IMG/VR virus record: IMGVR_UViG_3300035670_000688
Span: 1-36,693 of that record
DNA length: 36,693 nt
Origin: a virus
Direction: 5' to 3' (one strand)
Shown here: in pieces, positions 23,683-31,525 of the stretch
Numbering within the stretch: position 1 is the stretch's first letter
Layout: every line of letters begins with the position of its first letter
The notes under the pieces: model-generated
The model's database searches: none
Told to the model about the DNA's origin: nothing
The model's input: the letters and a program-made list of their open reading frames with translations, nothing else
Translations under genes and position numbers: made by a program

Positions 23683-23688
23683 TATCAT
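23660..23688 (+). promoter_or_regulatory. Sigma70 promoter upstream of RNR block, TTGACA-17-TATCAT
   Basis: Consensus -35 TTGACA (23660-23665), 17-nt spacer, -10 TATCAT (23683-23688) followed by ATTAGTGTA. It shares the string TATCATATTAGTGTA with the promoter at 20672. It drives two small ORFs and the ribonucleotide reductase. Confidence 0.9.
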
Positions 23689-23733
23689 ATTAGTGTAACA
23701 ATTTTTCGTGTAGTATATTTAAAAGGAGAAACT

Positions 23734-23898
23734 ATGTACGTTATCAAACTAAAGAATCGTAAAGTAACAACCAAAGCATTTAAAGAAGGCTTTAAAAGCT
23801 ACGAAACAGCACGACAAGCCCTTCGTAGGTTCTTACGCAGCAAAGGTGAGAATGCTATTTCTTACTCTGGTCTTGGGTATTCCATTAGTAAGGCGTAA
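23734..23898 (+). CDS. Small basic protein
   Basis: 54 aa, MYVIKLKNRKVTTKAFKEGFKSY, then ARQALRRFLRSKG and a small beta end. AAAAGGAGA RBS before ATG 23734. Very basic, possibly nucleic-acid binding. First gene behind the strong promoter at 23660. Confidence 0.65.
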   Translation: MYVIKLKNRKVTTKAFKEGFKSYETARQALRRFLRSKGENAISYSGLGYSISKA

Positions 23899-23901
23899 GA
23901 A

Positions 23902-24060
23902 ATGCTCACTCTAACAGAGGTAGTAGAGAGATTAAAGGAATTAGATGAGATCGATCTGTTAGAGGCTTTGAATATAACATCGGAGGACTTAGTAGATAGG
24001 TTCTCTGATGTTATTGAAGACAAGATTGATAAACTACAACAACTAGTAGACTGGGACTAA
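23902..24060 (+). CDS. Small conserved acidic phage protein
   Basis: 52 aa, MLTLTEVVERLKELDEIDLLEALN, then ITSEDLVDRFSDVIEDKIDKL. The tail ITSEDLVDRFxDxIEDKxDxL is a motif I associate with small proteins common in aquatic phages. Just 1 nt separates it from the RNR start. Function unknown. Confidence 0.7.
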   Translation: MLTLTEVVERLKELDEIDLLEALNITSEDLVDRFSDVIEDKIDKLQQLVDWD

Positions 24061-24061
24061 C

Positions 24062-25951
24062 ATGGATATTTATCAAGAATTTATTGCAAAGAGCCGTTAT
24101 GCTAGGTTCTTGCCTGAGAAGAATCGTCGAGAGAATTGGATAGAAACAGTAGAGCGTTATTTTAACTTTATGGAAGACCATCTTCTTAAGAATAACAACT
24201 ATGCTTTGACAAGAGAGTTGCGTAAAGAATTAGAGGAAGCAGTAAAGAACCTAGAGGTAATGCCTTCTATGAGGGCTATTATGACGGCTGGTAAGGCACT
24301 GGAGCGAGACAATACTGCAGGGTACAATTGTTCTTATCTTCCTATTGATGATCCTAAAGCCTTTGATGAGGCAATGTATATCCTGCTCTGTGGTACAGGG
24401 GTAGGTTTCTCTGTGGAGCAGAAGTATGTTAATCAATTACCTGAAGTCCCTGATCAATTATTTGATAGTCAAACTACTATCGTGGTTGCCGACAGCAAGG
24501 AAGGATGGGCTAAGTCTTTACGTCAACTCATTGCTCTACTTTACTCTGGCGAGATTGCAAAATGGGATCTATCAAAAGTGCGTCCTGCAGGCCAAAGGCT
24601 TAAAACATTCGGAGGCAGGGCTTCAGGGCCAGCACCACTGGATGAACTATTTAAGTTCACGGTATCGAAATTCAAAGGTGCAATTGGTCGTCGTCTGTCA
24701 TCAATCGAGTGCCATGATATTTTGTGCAAAATCGGGGAAGTTGTTGTCGTTGGTGGTGTGCGCCGTTCGGCAATGATCTCTTTGTCGGATCTTCAAGATG
24801 ATAAGATGCGTAATGCTAAGTCTGGTTCATGGTGGGAACAGAATGGGCAACGCGCACTAGCCAACAATTCAGCCACATATGAGCAGAAACCAGACACTTC
24901 TCAGTTCTTGCATGAGTGGACTAGCCTGTATGATAGTCATTCAGGTGAGCGTGGTATCTTCAGTCGTGAAGCATCAGTTAATCAGGCTAAAAAGAATGGT
25001 AGACGCAATCCTAATTATGAGTATGGTACTAATCCCTGTAGTGAAATCATTCTACGACCATACCAATTCTGTAATCTTACTGAGGTTGTTGTACGCTCTG
25101 GCGATACTGTGGATGATCTTGCTCGTAAGGTCCGTATTGCTACAGTTTTAGGCACTTTCCAGGCTACAATGACACACTTTCCCTACCTTCGTAAGATCTG
25201 GCAGAAGAACACAGAGGAAGAGCGTCTGCTTGGTGTATCATTAACAGGTATCTTAGACAACGAATGGATGGGGAAAGTAAGCGATGAAACTGCACAGAAC
25301 TTGGAACGGCTTAAGAATGTCGCCGTGGATACCAACCTTCAGTATAGCTCTGCTCTCGGGATTCCTCAGTCAGCTGCTATCACTTGTGTCAAACCTAGCG
25401 GTACTGTGTCTCAGCTTGTTGATTCTGCCTCTGGTATTCATACTAGACATAGCGATTATTATATTCGCAGGGTTCGGGGAGATAAAAAAGATCCTCTTTC
25501 GCAGTTTATGAGTAATGCTGGCATCCCTGCTGAAGACTGTGTTATGCGTCCTGAGTCTACTGTGGTGTTCTCTTTTCCTCAGAAAGCACCCACAGGAGCG
25601 CGTACTAGAGAGGCTCTAACAGCTATCCAGCACCTAGACCTATGGATGCAGTATCAAAGGCACTTTTGTGAGCATAAACCTTCAGTAACTATTTCTGTTA
25701 AAGAAAACGAATGGTTAGATGTAGGTGCTTGGGTTTTTAGAAACTTTAACGAAATAAGCGGTATTTCCTTTTTGCCTTGGGATGGTGGTTCTTATCGGCA
25801 AGCTCCTTATGAAGAGTGCACCAAAGAACAATATGAAAGTTTTTTATCCAAAATGCCTAAAACAATTGATTGGGATTCTTTGAACGAAATGGATGACAAT
25901 GTTGAAGGCGCTCAACTTTTAGCTTGTGTCAGCGGACATTGTGAAATCTAA
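24062..25951 (+). CDS. nrdJ: Class II (B12-dependent) ribonucleotide reductase
   Basis: 629 aa, a monomeric class II enzyme like Lactobacillus leichmannii RTPR. Conserved redox and radical residues: C90 (GYNCSY), NPCSE with C326 and E328, FCNLT with C337, and a C-terminal CVSGHC pair (C622, C627), matching C119, C408, E410, C419, C731 and C736 of that enzyme. It reduces ribonucleotides to deoxyribonucleotides using adenosylcobalamin, without oxygen or a second subunit. It depends on B12 from the host or environment. It overlaps the HNH gene by 26 nt. Confidence 0.95.
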   Translation: MDIYQEFIAKSRYARFLPEKNRRENWIETVERYFNFMEDHLLKNNNYALTRELRKELEEAVKNLEVMPSMRAIMTAGKALERDNTAGYNCSYLPIDDPKAFDEAMYILLCGTGVGFSVEQKYVNQLPEVPDQLFDSQTTIVVADSKEGWAKSLRQLIALLYSGEIAKWDLSKVRPAGQRLKTFGGRASGPAPLDELFKFTVSKFKGAIGRRLSSIECHDILCKIGEVVVVGGVRRSAMISLSDLQDDKMRNAKSGSWWEQNGQRALANNSATYEQKPDTSQFLHEWTSLYDSHSGERGIFSREASVNQAKKNGRRNPNYEYGTNPCSEIILRPYQFCNLTEVVVRSGDTVDDLARKVRIATVLGTFQATMTHFPYLRKIWQKNTEEERLLGVSLTGILDNEWMGKVSDETAQNLERLKNVAVDTNLQYSSALGIPQSAAITCVKPSGTVSQLVDSASGIHTRHSDYYIRRVRGDKKDPLSQFMSNAGIPAEDCVMRPESTVVFSFPQKAPTGARTREALTAIQHLDLWMQYQRHFCEHKPSVTISVKENEWLDVGAWVFRNFNEISGISFLPWDGGSYRQAPYEECTKEQYESFLSKMPKTIDWDSLNEMDDNVEGAQLLACVSGHCEI

Positions 25952-26423
25952 AACCTGTACTCTCTGTAAAAAAGAAAAGGCTCTTTCTTTCTTTAACAAA
26001 AGAGGAGGGAGAGAGCCTGGTTATAAATCTTTTTGTAAACAGTGCCAATCAATAAAAGATGCTGTTAGATACAACCCGCAAAAAAGAAAAGATCAATATA
26101 TGTCAAATCACAAAGAAGAAAAACAAAAACGCAAAGAGTACTACAAAAGAAATATAGATAAATATTATGTTAACAAAGCAAAGCGTAGATCTTCTTTATT
26201 ACAAGCTACTCCAAAGTGGTATGATTCTTTTGATGATTTTGTTTTATCTGAGGCGCATAGCCTATGTAAACTCAGGGAGGGAAGAACAGGAATTAAATGG
26301 GAAGTAGATCATGTTGTGCCACTAAAAGGTAAAACAGTTTGTGGGTTACATTGGCATCAGAATTGGTCTGTTATACCTATGTTTAATAACAGATCTAAAG
26401 GAAATAAACATTCGCTGCTGTAG
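25926..26423 (+). CDS. HNH homing endonuclease
   Basis: 165 aa, GTG start 25926 (or GTG 25941, giving MKSKTCTLCKKEK) inside the RNR end. An N-terminal CTLCKKEKALSFFNKRG and FCKQCQSIKD make a zinc finger of two CxxC pairs. The HNH core is EVDHVVPLKGKTVCGLHWHQN, followed by SVIPMFNNRSKGNKH. This is a free-standing HNH of the kind inserted beside phage nucleotide-metabolism genes. Its TAG stop is at 26421-26423, inside the tRNA-Thr gene. Confidence 0.88.
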   Translation: MSADIVKSKTCTLCKKEKALSFFNKRGGREPGYKSFCKQCQSIKDAVRYNPQKRKDQYMSNHKEEKQKRKEYYKRNIDKYYVNKAKRRSSLLQATPKWYDSFDDFVLSEAHSLCKLREGRTGIKWEVDHVVPLKGKTVCGLHWHQNWSVIPMFNNRSKGNKHSLL

Positions 26424-26487
26424 CTCAAGTCTGGTAGAGTCCTGTATTGTAAACAGGGGTGTGGTGGTTCAAATCCATCCAGCAGCG
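26414..26487 (+). tRNA. tRNA-Thr (UGU anticodon)
   Basis: 74 nt. Acceptor arm GCTGCTG (26414-26420) pairs with CAGCAGC (26480-26486), discriminator G at 26487. D stem GCTC/GAGT, anticodon arm CCTGT-ATTGTAA-ACAGG with anticodon TGT (reads ACA and probably other ACN codons), T arm GGTGG-TTCAAAT-CCATC. The 3' CCA is not encoded. The HNH stop codon overlaps its 5' end. It is the only tRNA I found. Confidence 0.92.
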
Positions 26488-26508
26488 TAAATTAACTTAA
26501 GGAAAAAT

Positions 26509-26643
26509 ATGGAGATAACACTAAACTTTATTACTGGTATTATGGCAGGCATGGAATACATTGAACAGTGCGACGAAGACGGGCCATTTAAGACCCTTGT
26601 ATTTGATCTACTCTTTGTCAGGATCTGTTTTATGTGGGAGTGA
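26509..26643 (+). CDS. Small conserved phage protein
   Basis: 44 aa, MEITLNFITGIMAGMEYIEQCDEDG, then LVFDLLFVRICFMW. A TAAGGAAAA RBS precedes ATG 26509. Short proteins of the form MxIxxxxxTGIMxGxE...xVxDLxxxRIxxxW occur in many phages, often near tRNAs or RNR. It overlaps the spanin gene on the opposite strand by 36 nt. Function unknown. Confidence 0.65.
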   Translation: MEITLNFITGIMAGMEYIEQCDEDGPFKTLVFDLLFVRICFMWE

Positions 26644-27057
26644 TTTTATAGCCTCATACTGAACATAGCAAGAACCAAGGGCCTGTCTTAGTCTTTCTGC
26701 TCTGGCAGCTTCCCTTGTAAGAAATTCTGCATCCTCTCTTGAAAGTTCTCTCCCAGTGGTTCCTTTACAATCGGTGGGATTGTTATTGGTGGTGTTACGA
26801 CTGTTGCGCTCTGACAACTCGCTAAGAGCAACACGCAGACGGGCATTAACATTAGCGATTTCACCGTTCTTTTTCCTTTCTATCTTCTCTATCTTCTTAA
26901 CTAATTCAGTTTCTACTTTCTTAGCCCTCTCATAGGCAATGGCTACATTCTGAGCATATTCTTTCTCTAGGTTTGATAGTTTAGTTTGTAATCTCCATCC
27001 TTGGACAAACCATCCAATAATACACCCAATAACAACCAATCCTATTTTCCAATACAT
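26608..27057 (-). CDS. Rz-like inner membrane spanin (i-spanin)
   Basis: 149 aa. One N-terminal membrane helix (WKIGLVVIGCIIGWFVQGW, 3-21) followed by a long periplasmic helical region with heptads (EKEYAQNVAIAYERAKKVETEL) and an NPTDCKGTTGRELS segment. This is the Rz topology. It follows the endolysin (16-nt overlap) and contains the o-spanin in a second frame. It spans the periplasm to fuse inner and outer membranes at lysis. Confidence 0.87.
   Translation of the reverse strand: MYWKIGLVVIGCIIGWFVQGWRLQTKLSNLEKEYAQNVAIAYERAKKVETELVKKIEKIERKKNGEIANVNARLRVALSELSERNSRNTTNNNPTDCKGTTGRELSREDAEFLTREAARAERLRQALGSCYVQYEAIKSLPHKTDPDKE
26688..26864 (-). CDS. Rz1-like outer membrane lipoprotein (o-spanin) nested in Rz
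   Basis: 58 aa from GTG 26864 (MKSLMLMPVCVLLLASC) to TAA 26688, entirely inside the i-spanin gene in another frame. A short basic signal is followed by lipobox LASC (Cys17), then a proline-rich part (TPPITIPPIVKEP), as in lambda Rz1. An ATG at 26852 is an alternative start, but GTG adds the lysine and has AAAGGA upstream. Rz1 genes nested in Rz are known in lambda and relatives. It is too short to stand out in routine gene calls. Confidence 0.87.
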   Translation of the reverse strand: MKSLMLMPVCVLLLASCQSATVVTPPITIPPIVKEPLGENFQERMQNFLQGKLPEQKD

Positions 27058-27494
27058 TGTTTGTACTCCGCTTCTCTACGGTTTACAAGCCCTTGGACCA
27101 CTCGTCCACTTGCGCGAGTCCATCTAAGTATCTCTTTACAAGCGGCATCGTAATTTCTCTCGTTAAGTCTTCTAACAAGCGTTGATTGGCAGAATGCACC
27201 TGGGCCAATGTTATAAGCCAAGGATAGAAAGGCATCATATTCATGTTGATGTAACTCCACTTTTACACATTGTTTAAGAGCGCCTTCAAACTTAGATACA
27301 TCATCCATTTTTCGTTTTAAGGCAGAAACAGGATCTATTGTGTCCCCCATCTTTACACCAGAGGTAGTACCAAAGCCAATAGTAGGGACATCACCAGGGA
27401 CAGGAATGTAGGCTTTTGGCTTAAACCCTTCCCAAGTGGCTATCCCTACTAAGGCAGAGGCACTGAGCGATAACGCTGCTATTGCTACTCTCAT
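27042..27494 (-). CDS. SAR-type endolysin, GH24 lysozyme family
   Basis: 150 aa. The N-terminus MRVAIAALSLSASALVGIAT is a weakly hydrophobic signal-anchor-release segment. Catalytic residues E22 (WEGF), D35 (PVPGD) and T38 (PTIGFG) fit the GH24 Glu-Asp-Thr triad, and ALLSLAYNIGPGAF-like text (FLSLAYNIGPGAFCQS) and RVVQGLVNRREAEY are family hallmarks. It cuts peptidoglycan and is released into the periplasm when the membrane is depolarised. No holin is recognised beside it. Confidence 0.92.
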   Translation of the reverse strand: MRVAIAALSLSASALVGIATWEGFKPKAYIPVPGDVPTIGFGTTSGVKMGDTIDPVSALKRKMDDVSKFEGALKQCVKVELHQHEYDAFLSLAYNIGPGAFCQSTLVRRLNERNYDAACKEILRWTRASGRVVQGLVNRREAEYKQCIGK

Positions 27495-30202
27495 TGCTCC
27501 ATTTCCGTATCAAAGTAGCCTCCTTCAAACATTTCTTCTTCCGCAGGTTGTGGTTCAGATCCTTGCAGACCAGCTTCTTTGACACCGACATAGAAATACT
27601 GAGGTAACAATGATTTTAATCTTTCAGTGTATTTTTGAATAGATATAGGATTGTCAATTCTAAAGTTTATTTCTTTGGATGTTTTTTGTAATGCCTTTAA
27701 TCCTTGTGGGTTTAATAAAAGATCAGCAATAGCATCATCTGTTGAAGAGGCTAGTTGAGAAGTATTAACCCTGGTGGCAAGCCTTACTATTTTCTGAGGA
27801 ACACTGGCAATCCTATCTCGTAAAGTAGAAGTCACAAAAGGAATATCAAGACCTGGAACAACTTTAGCTAATGCGTCTAGTTCTGCTCTTTCAATAACAG
27901 CACCAACTTTGGTAATATCTGCCCTGTTTACAGCATCAGACATTTTTATCAAGTCTTTTACGGCACTTATATATCCAGGACCAAACACATCATTTATTAC
28001 TTTTGTATTCTTAGGATCAGTAATAAAAGCGACTCCTCCATCAGGATTGTTTCGTGCCTTCTGAACAATTTCTGCTCTAATAGAATTACGAACTGCTCTA
28101 GCAGATACAGGGTCTAAATCCTTTAAATCCTTTTGTATCTTTTGGAAGAAGCGAGTATCAGTAAACATTCTATTAGTAATTTGCTGATAATCAGGAATAG
28201 AACTGCCATACTGGTCCTTTGCTTGTAAAACAAAGTTATCAGCAACGCGTTTCTCTGCTATTTTAACAGCATCGTCGATTCGTTTTTTCTGAAGTAAAAG
28301 AACACTCTGATCTACAGATGCTTGTTGTAGTTCATTACGAACAGAAGGTAATTGATTTAATACACCTTCTTTTTGAGCAATAAATCTACGAAGTTTAACA
28401 GGATCAAGAATACCATCCACAACGCTCTTACTATACGCCTCAGATAAAAGAGCATTTCGTGCTATAGGCTCACCACTTTCCCTACCAACAGCACTTAGAA
28501 ACTGACTCAAAGAAGATTGATTCTTCACAATAACAGGAGCAACTTGCTCTGCGTATTTTTTAGCATCAATGTCTTTTATCCCTTGAGCAGAGAAAGGAAC
28601 ACCAACTCTTTCATAATATGCTTGATCTGCTTGTTGTAGTCGTTGGCTGAAATCACCAGGAATATTTCTACGCTCGTTGTTAACAAGTTCCTCTAGTTGG
28701 TTTAGTTTCCGAGCCTCATCACTTGTTAAACGACCACGCTGTAATTCATTGATCCTACGCTTTAGAGATTCTACTTCATTAAAAGGAGCAGCATCAAAAA
28801 CCTGCCTAGGTACAGCGGCTGCTGGTTCTTGTCCAGGAAGTATAATCCTAGATGGCTGAGACACAACTTCTCTAGGACCCCAAACTCTCATTACAGCATT
28901 ATCTACAGCAGTACCTCTACCAAAAATATCTCTTAGATTGTTGGTACGAATAAAGTTATAAATATTTTCTACAGATTCCGCAGGTAAACGAGCATTAGCA
29001 GAAGCAGCCTCATCTAATATACTTCTATACACAGGAGCCATTTCTGCCCTTGCAGCAGATACCCGTGCATTTACTAGATTAGTTATTGCTCTACCTATAG
29101 CAACTTCATCTGCTCCTGCATCAAGCCTAGCACCTAGTCCTTCTATTTGGTTATCAATTGCTTCTCGTCTGTTAATGGCGTTCTTTACGCTTATTCCAGA
29201 CACTCCACCAACAGGAGCATAACGCTGACCAAAGATTAAGTCTGCTCTATCATCAATACTTTGAGCAAGTTTGTTTAGTTCAACATTAACCCTGTTACGG
29301 AAATCAGGATTAGTTTTAGCAAGTCTAGCTACTTGTTGACGAACAGCAGGATTGTCTGCCATAGCAACCATTAAAGGCAAATCTTGTTTATTGATAATAT
29401 TACTAATACGATTAAACTCAGTTACTATATCATCAATCTTTGTCCCTGGTTGTTCTTTAGCGATTATCTCTAATAAACGCTTTGCTGCTCCAGAAGCATA
29501 TGCTTGATTGGCTGCGTCAGGATCTGTCTTGAAGGCTTTATATTTATCATAAACTTGTCTCCGTATATTACCTACAGAACCAACTCCCTCTTGAACAGCA
29601 GCGGCTACAGGAGCGCCCTTAACAACGGCAGTAATAGAACCTATAGCCCTGCCTACTCCAGTATCTTCGCCTGTAACAGCTTTTTCTACTTGTTCGCCAA
29701 CTATACCGCCTACCTCGGCAGTACCTCCAGCAGTTAACAAACCAGCAGAACGAGCAGTTAACGCACCTGCCTTCAAAGGAGCACCAACATAACCCAAAGG
29801 ATCTGCTGATGCTCTAATACCGCTTCCTATAACACTAGTTAAAACATCAGGGGCTTTTTGACCAACTTCAGCACCCACCACTTGTGTCGCTACTCTCTGT
29901 AGTCTTTGTATGTTTTGACCAAACCTTTCACCTATACCTCCTTTAACAGATGATGGTTTACCTGTTACATAAGAATAACCCATCTTAAAAGGATCTAGGA
30001 CAAAAGTATCAAGCAAAGCCTGCGCTAATACAGGAGTATCAACCAAACCTAGTTTAGCTTGATTAGCTATATAATCAAACCTACTTACTTGCTGTCTTGT
30101 TGCAAGACCTTCTTCTGCATCAACAGAAGGATCTAAAGCAGCGGTAGAAGGATCAAACCCAGAAGTTGTTTCAAGTTTTGCTGTAGACGGATCAAATACC
30201 AT
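27491..30202 (-). CDS. Large internal virion/ejection-type protein
   Basis: 903 aa, long and mostly helical with no enzymatic motif seen. N-terminal FDPSTA repeats (residues ~3-25), then a region with Gly/Ala-rich hydrophobic stretches (~95-205: VLTSVIGSGIRASADPLGYVGAPL, AAVQEGVGSVG), then a coiled, Arg/Asn-rich body. Position between two other internal-type proteins and the lysis genes matches the DNA-ejection protein slot (gp14-16) of T7-like phages. It lacks the lytic transglycosylase domain of T7 gp16 as far as I can see. It overlaps the endolysin by 4 nt. Confidence 0.6.
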   Translation of the reverse strand: MVFDPSTAKLETTSGFDPSTAALDPSVDAEEGLATRQQVSRFDYIANQAKLGLVDTPVLAQALLDTFVLDPFKMGYSYVTGKPSSVKGGIGERFGQNIQRLQRVATQVVGAEVGQKAPDVLTSVIGSGIRASADPLGYVGAPLKAGALTARSAGLLTAGGTAEVGGIVGEQVEKAVTGEDTGVGRAIGSITAVVKGAPVAAAVQEGVGSVGNIRRQVYDKYKAFKTDPDAANQAYASGAAKRLLEIIAKEQPGTKIDDIVTEFNRISNIINKQDLPLMVAMADNPAVRQQVARLAKTNPDFRNRVNVELNKLAQSIDDRADLIFGQRYAPVGGVSGISVKNAINRREAIDNQIEGLGARLDAGADEVAIGRAITNLVNARVSAARAEMAPVYRSILDEAASANARLPAESVENIYNFIRTNNLRDIFGRGTAVDNAVMRVWGPREVVSQPSRIILPGQEPAAAVPRQVFDAAPFNEVESLKRRINELQRGRLTSDEARKLNQLEELVNNERRNIPGDFSQRLQQADQAYYERVGVPFSAQGIKDIDAKKYAEQVAPVIVKNQSSLSQFLSAVGRESGEPIARNALLSEAYSKSVVDGILDPVKLRRFIAQKEGVLNQLPSVRNELQQASVDQSVLLLQKKRIDDAVKIAEKRVADNFVLQAKDQYGSSIPDYQQITNRMFTDTRFFQKIQKDLKDLDPVSARAVRNSIRAEIVQKARNNPDGGVAFITDPKNTKVINDVFGPGYISAVKDLIKMSDAVNRADITKVGAVIERAELDALAKVVPGLDIPFVTSTLRDRIASVPQKIVRLATRVNTSQLASSTDDAIADLLLNPQGLKALQKTSKEINFRIDNPISIQKYTERLKSLLPQYFYVGVKEAGLQGSEPQPAEEEMFEGGYFDTEMEQ

Positions 30203-30211
30203 TTTTATTCC

Positions 30212-31516
30212 TTATTGAAGAGGAACCCAGTTACCATTAACATAACGAGCACGATTTCCGTTAGCATCTGTATACACTTTTCCTTCTTGAAACTGTGGTG
30301 CTCTTGCCTCTGGTTGTTTAGGCCCACGACCACTAGGAACTTGTCTACCTCTTTGAGTTTGCTCTTGCTGTTGTCCTGGTGTTCTTAATACATATTCAGG
30401 AGGAACTAAAGCATTTACTGTTGGTTCAGACAAAGCCCCTTCTCTCAAAACAGTCTGTGCTCTTGTACGACCTCGATTATAACTATTTGCATTTTCTCGT
30501 TCAAGAGCATTAAGTACTTTTTCAACAGAATTTAACTTATCTATTGTAGGGACACCTGTCATAAACTTATTAACAGCACTAATCGTATCCCCAACAATAC
30601 CAGCAGATCCTAAAGCGTCACGAACCTCTCCCATGCCAATTTGACTGTCACCTACAAGTTTAACTAATTGCCTTTGAAGTTGTGATAACGCAGCTCCATT
30701 TCCTTGTTTAGCTAAAATTAACTGTGTTCTAGCATCTCTAGCAGTGGATAATTTTTCTTGTGCAGGTTTTGTAAACCTGTCTACTATCAGAGTTGCCGTG
30801 TTTAAATCAGTAACTTTTACTTCCCCAGGCGGAGGTACACCAGCGGCTTGAGTACGTTCTCCCCTAAGTTGAAGCAAGTTATTTATAGCTGCCATTTCTG
30901 CTTGACTATAGTCTTCAAGATTTGGACGAACACCAAAACCCAACTCTGATGCAGCAGCAGCAGTTTTTTCGCTTGTTTTTACCATTTCTGGTTTTTCTGG
31001 TTTTGCAGGCGCAGTAAATATTATGTTGCCTTCTTCATCTAATACACTTGAAGATGGAGCAACAACTGTACGTGATGCTTTAGAAGGCGCAGTAAACACT
31101 ACTCTACCTTGTTCATCTATTACAGTTGAACCAGGAGCAACAACTGTACGTGATGCTTTAGTAGTTAAGGACCTTGCTCTCTCACCCAACTGCATAGCAA
31201 CATCAGGGAGACCTGCCTGAGAAAAAGCCTGTGCCATCCTAGTCAATACAGCAGGATCATTGAAGTCTTGTCCTTGGAACTGCTGAACAATACCTTGAGT
31301 TGTGGTAGCCCTCTGAAGCATAGGATCTTGTGCCCTTGGAAATAAACCACGACCAAGCACATCAGTACCCATCATGCTTAATCCCCTTGCCTGTTCAAAC
31401 AAAGGAGCCCACCCACCACCAACACGACTGGCCTCAGCAGCGGCTCTCTCTTGCATTGCTGCCTGCCTTGCCTGTAGTATCTGCTCTGGGCTGTAACCAA
31501 ATAATGACTGTGCCAT
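30212..31516 (-). CDS. Internal virion-type structural protein with tandem repeat
   Basis: 434 aa. A low-complexity N-terminal half carries two near-identical 26-residue units (ASRTVVAP...VFTAPSK and ASRTVVAP...IFTAPAK), then a helical middle and a C-terminal KVYTDANGNRARYVNGNWVPLQ, a tail common in phage virion proteins of this slot. It is placed between the 342-aa and 903-aa proteins. Probably injected with DNA or part of the inner core; this is inference. Confidence 0.6.
   Translation of the reverse strand: MAQSLFGYSPEQILQARQAAMQERAAAEASRVGGGWAPLFEQARGLSMMGTDVLGRGLFPRAQDPMLQRATTTQGIVQQFQGQDFNDPAVLTRMAQAFSQAGLPDVAMQLGERARSLTTKASRTVVAPGSTVIDEQGRVVFTAPSKASRTVVAPSSSVLDEEGNIIFTAPAKPEKPEMVKTSEKTAAAASELGFGVRPNLEDYSQAEMAAINNLLQLRGERTQAAGVPPPGEVKVTDLNTATLIVDRFTKPAQEKLSTARDARTQLILAKQGNGAALSQLQRQLVKLVGDSQIGMGEVRDALGSAGIVGDTISAVNKFMTGVPTIDKLNSVEKVLNALERENANSYNRGRTRAQTVLREGALSEPTVNALVPPEYVLRTPGQQQEQTQRGRQVPSGRGPKQPEARAPQFQEGKVYTDANGNRARYVNGNWVPLQ
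31004..31160 (-). repeat. 78-nt tandem duplication in the internal virion gene
   Basis: Two 78-nt units encode the two 26-aa repeats. The string ending GTGATGCTTTA, with its preceding 16 nt, is identical in both copies (starting 31056 and 31134), while the rest has diverged. An in-frame duplication. Confidence 0.8.
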
Positions 31517-31525
31517 GTTTACTCC

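Noticed and set aside
25926-26423. Second intron in the RNR gene
   Set aside because: RNR is complete, including the C-terminal CVSGHC pair, before the HNH gene, so the HNH is free-standing and no exon is missing.
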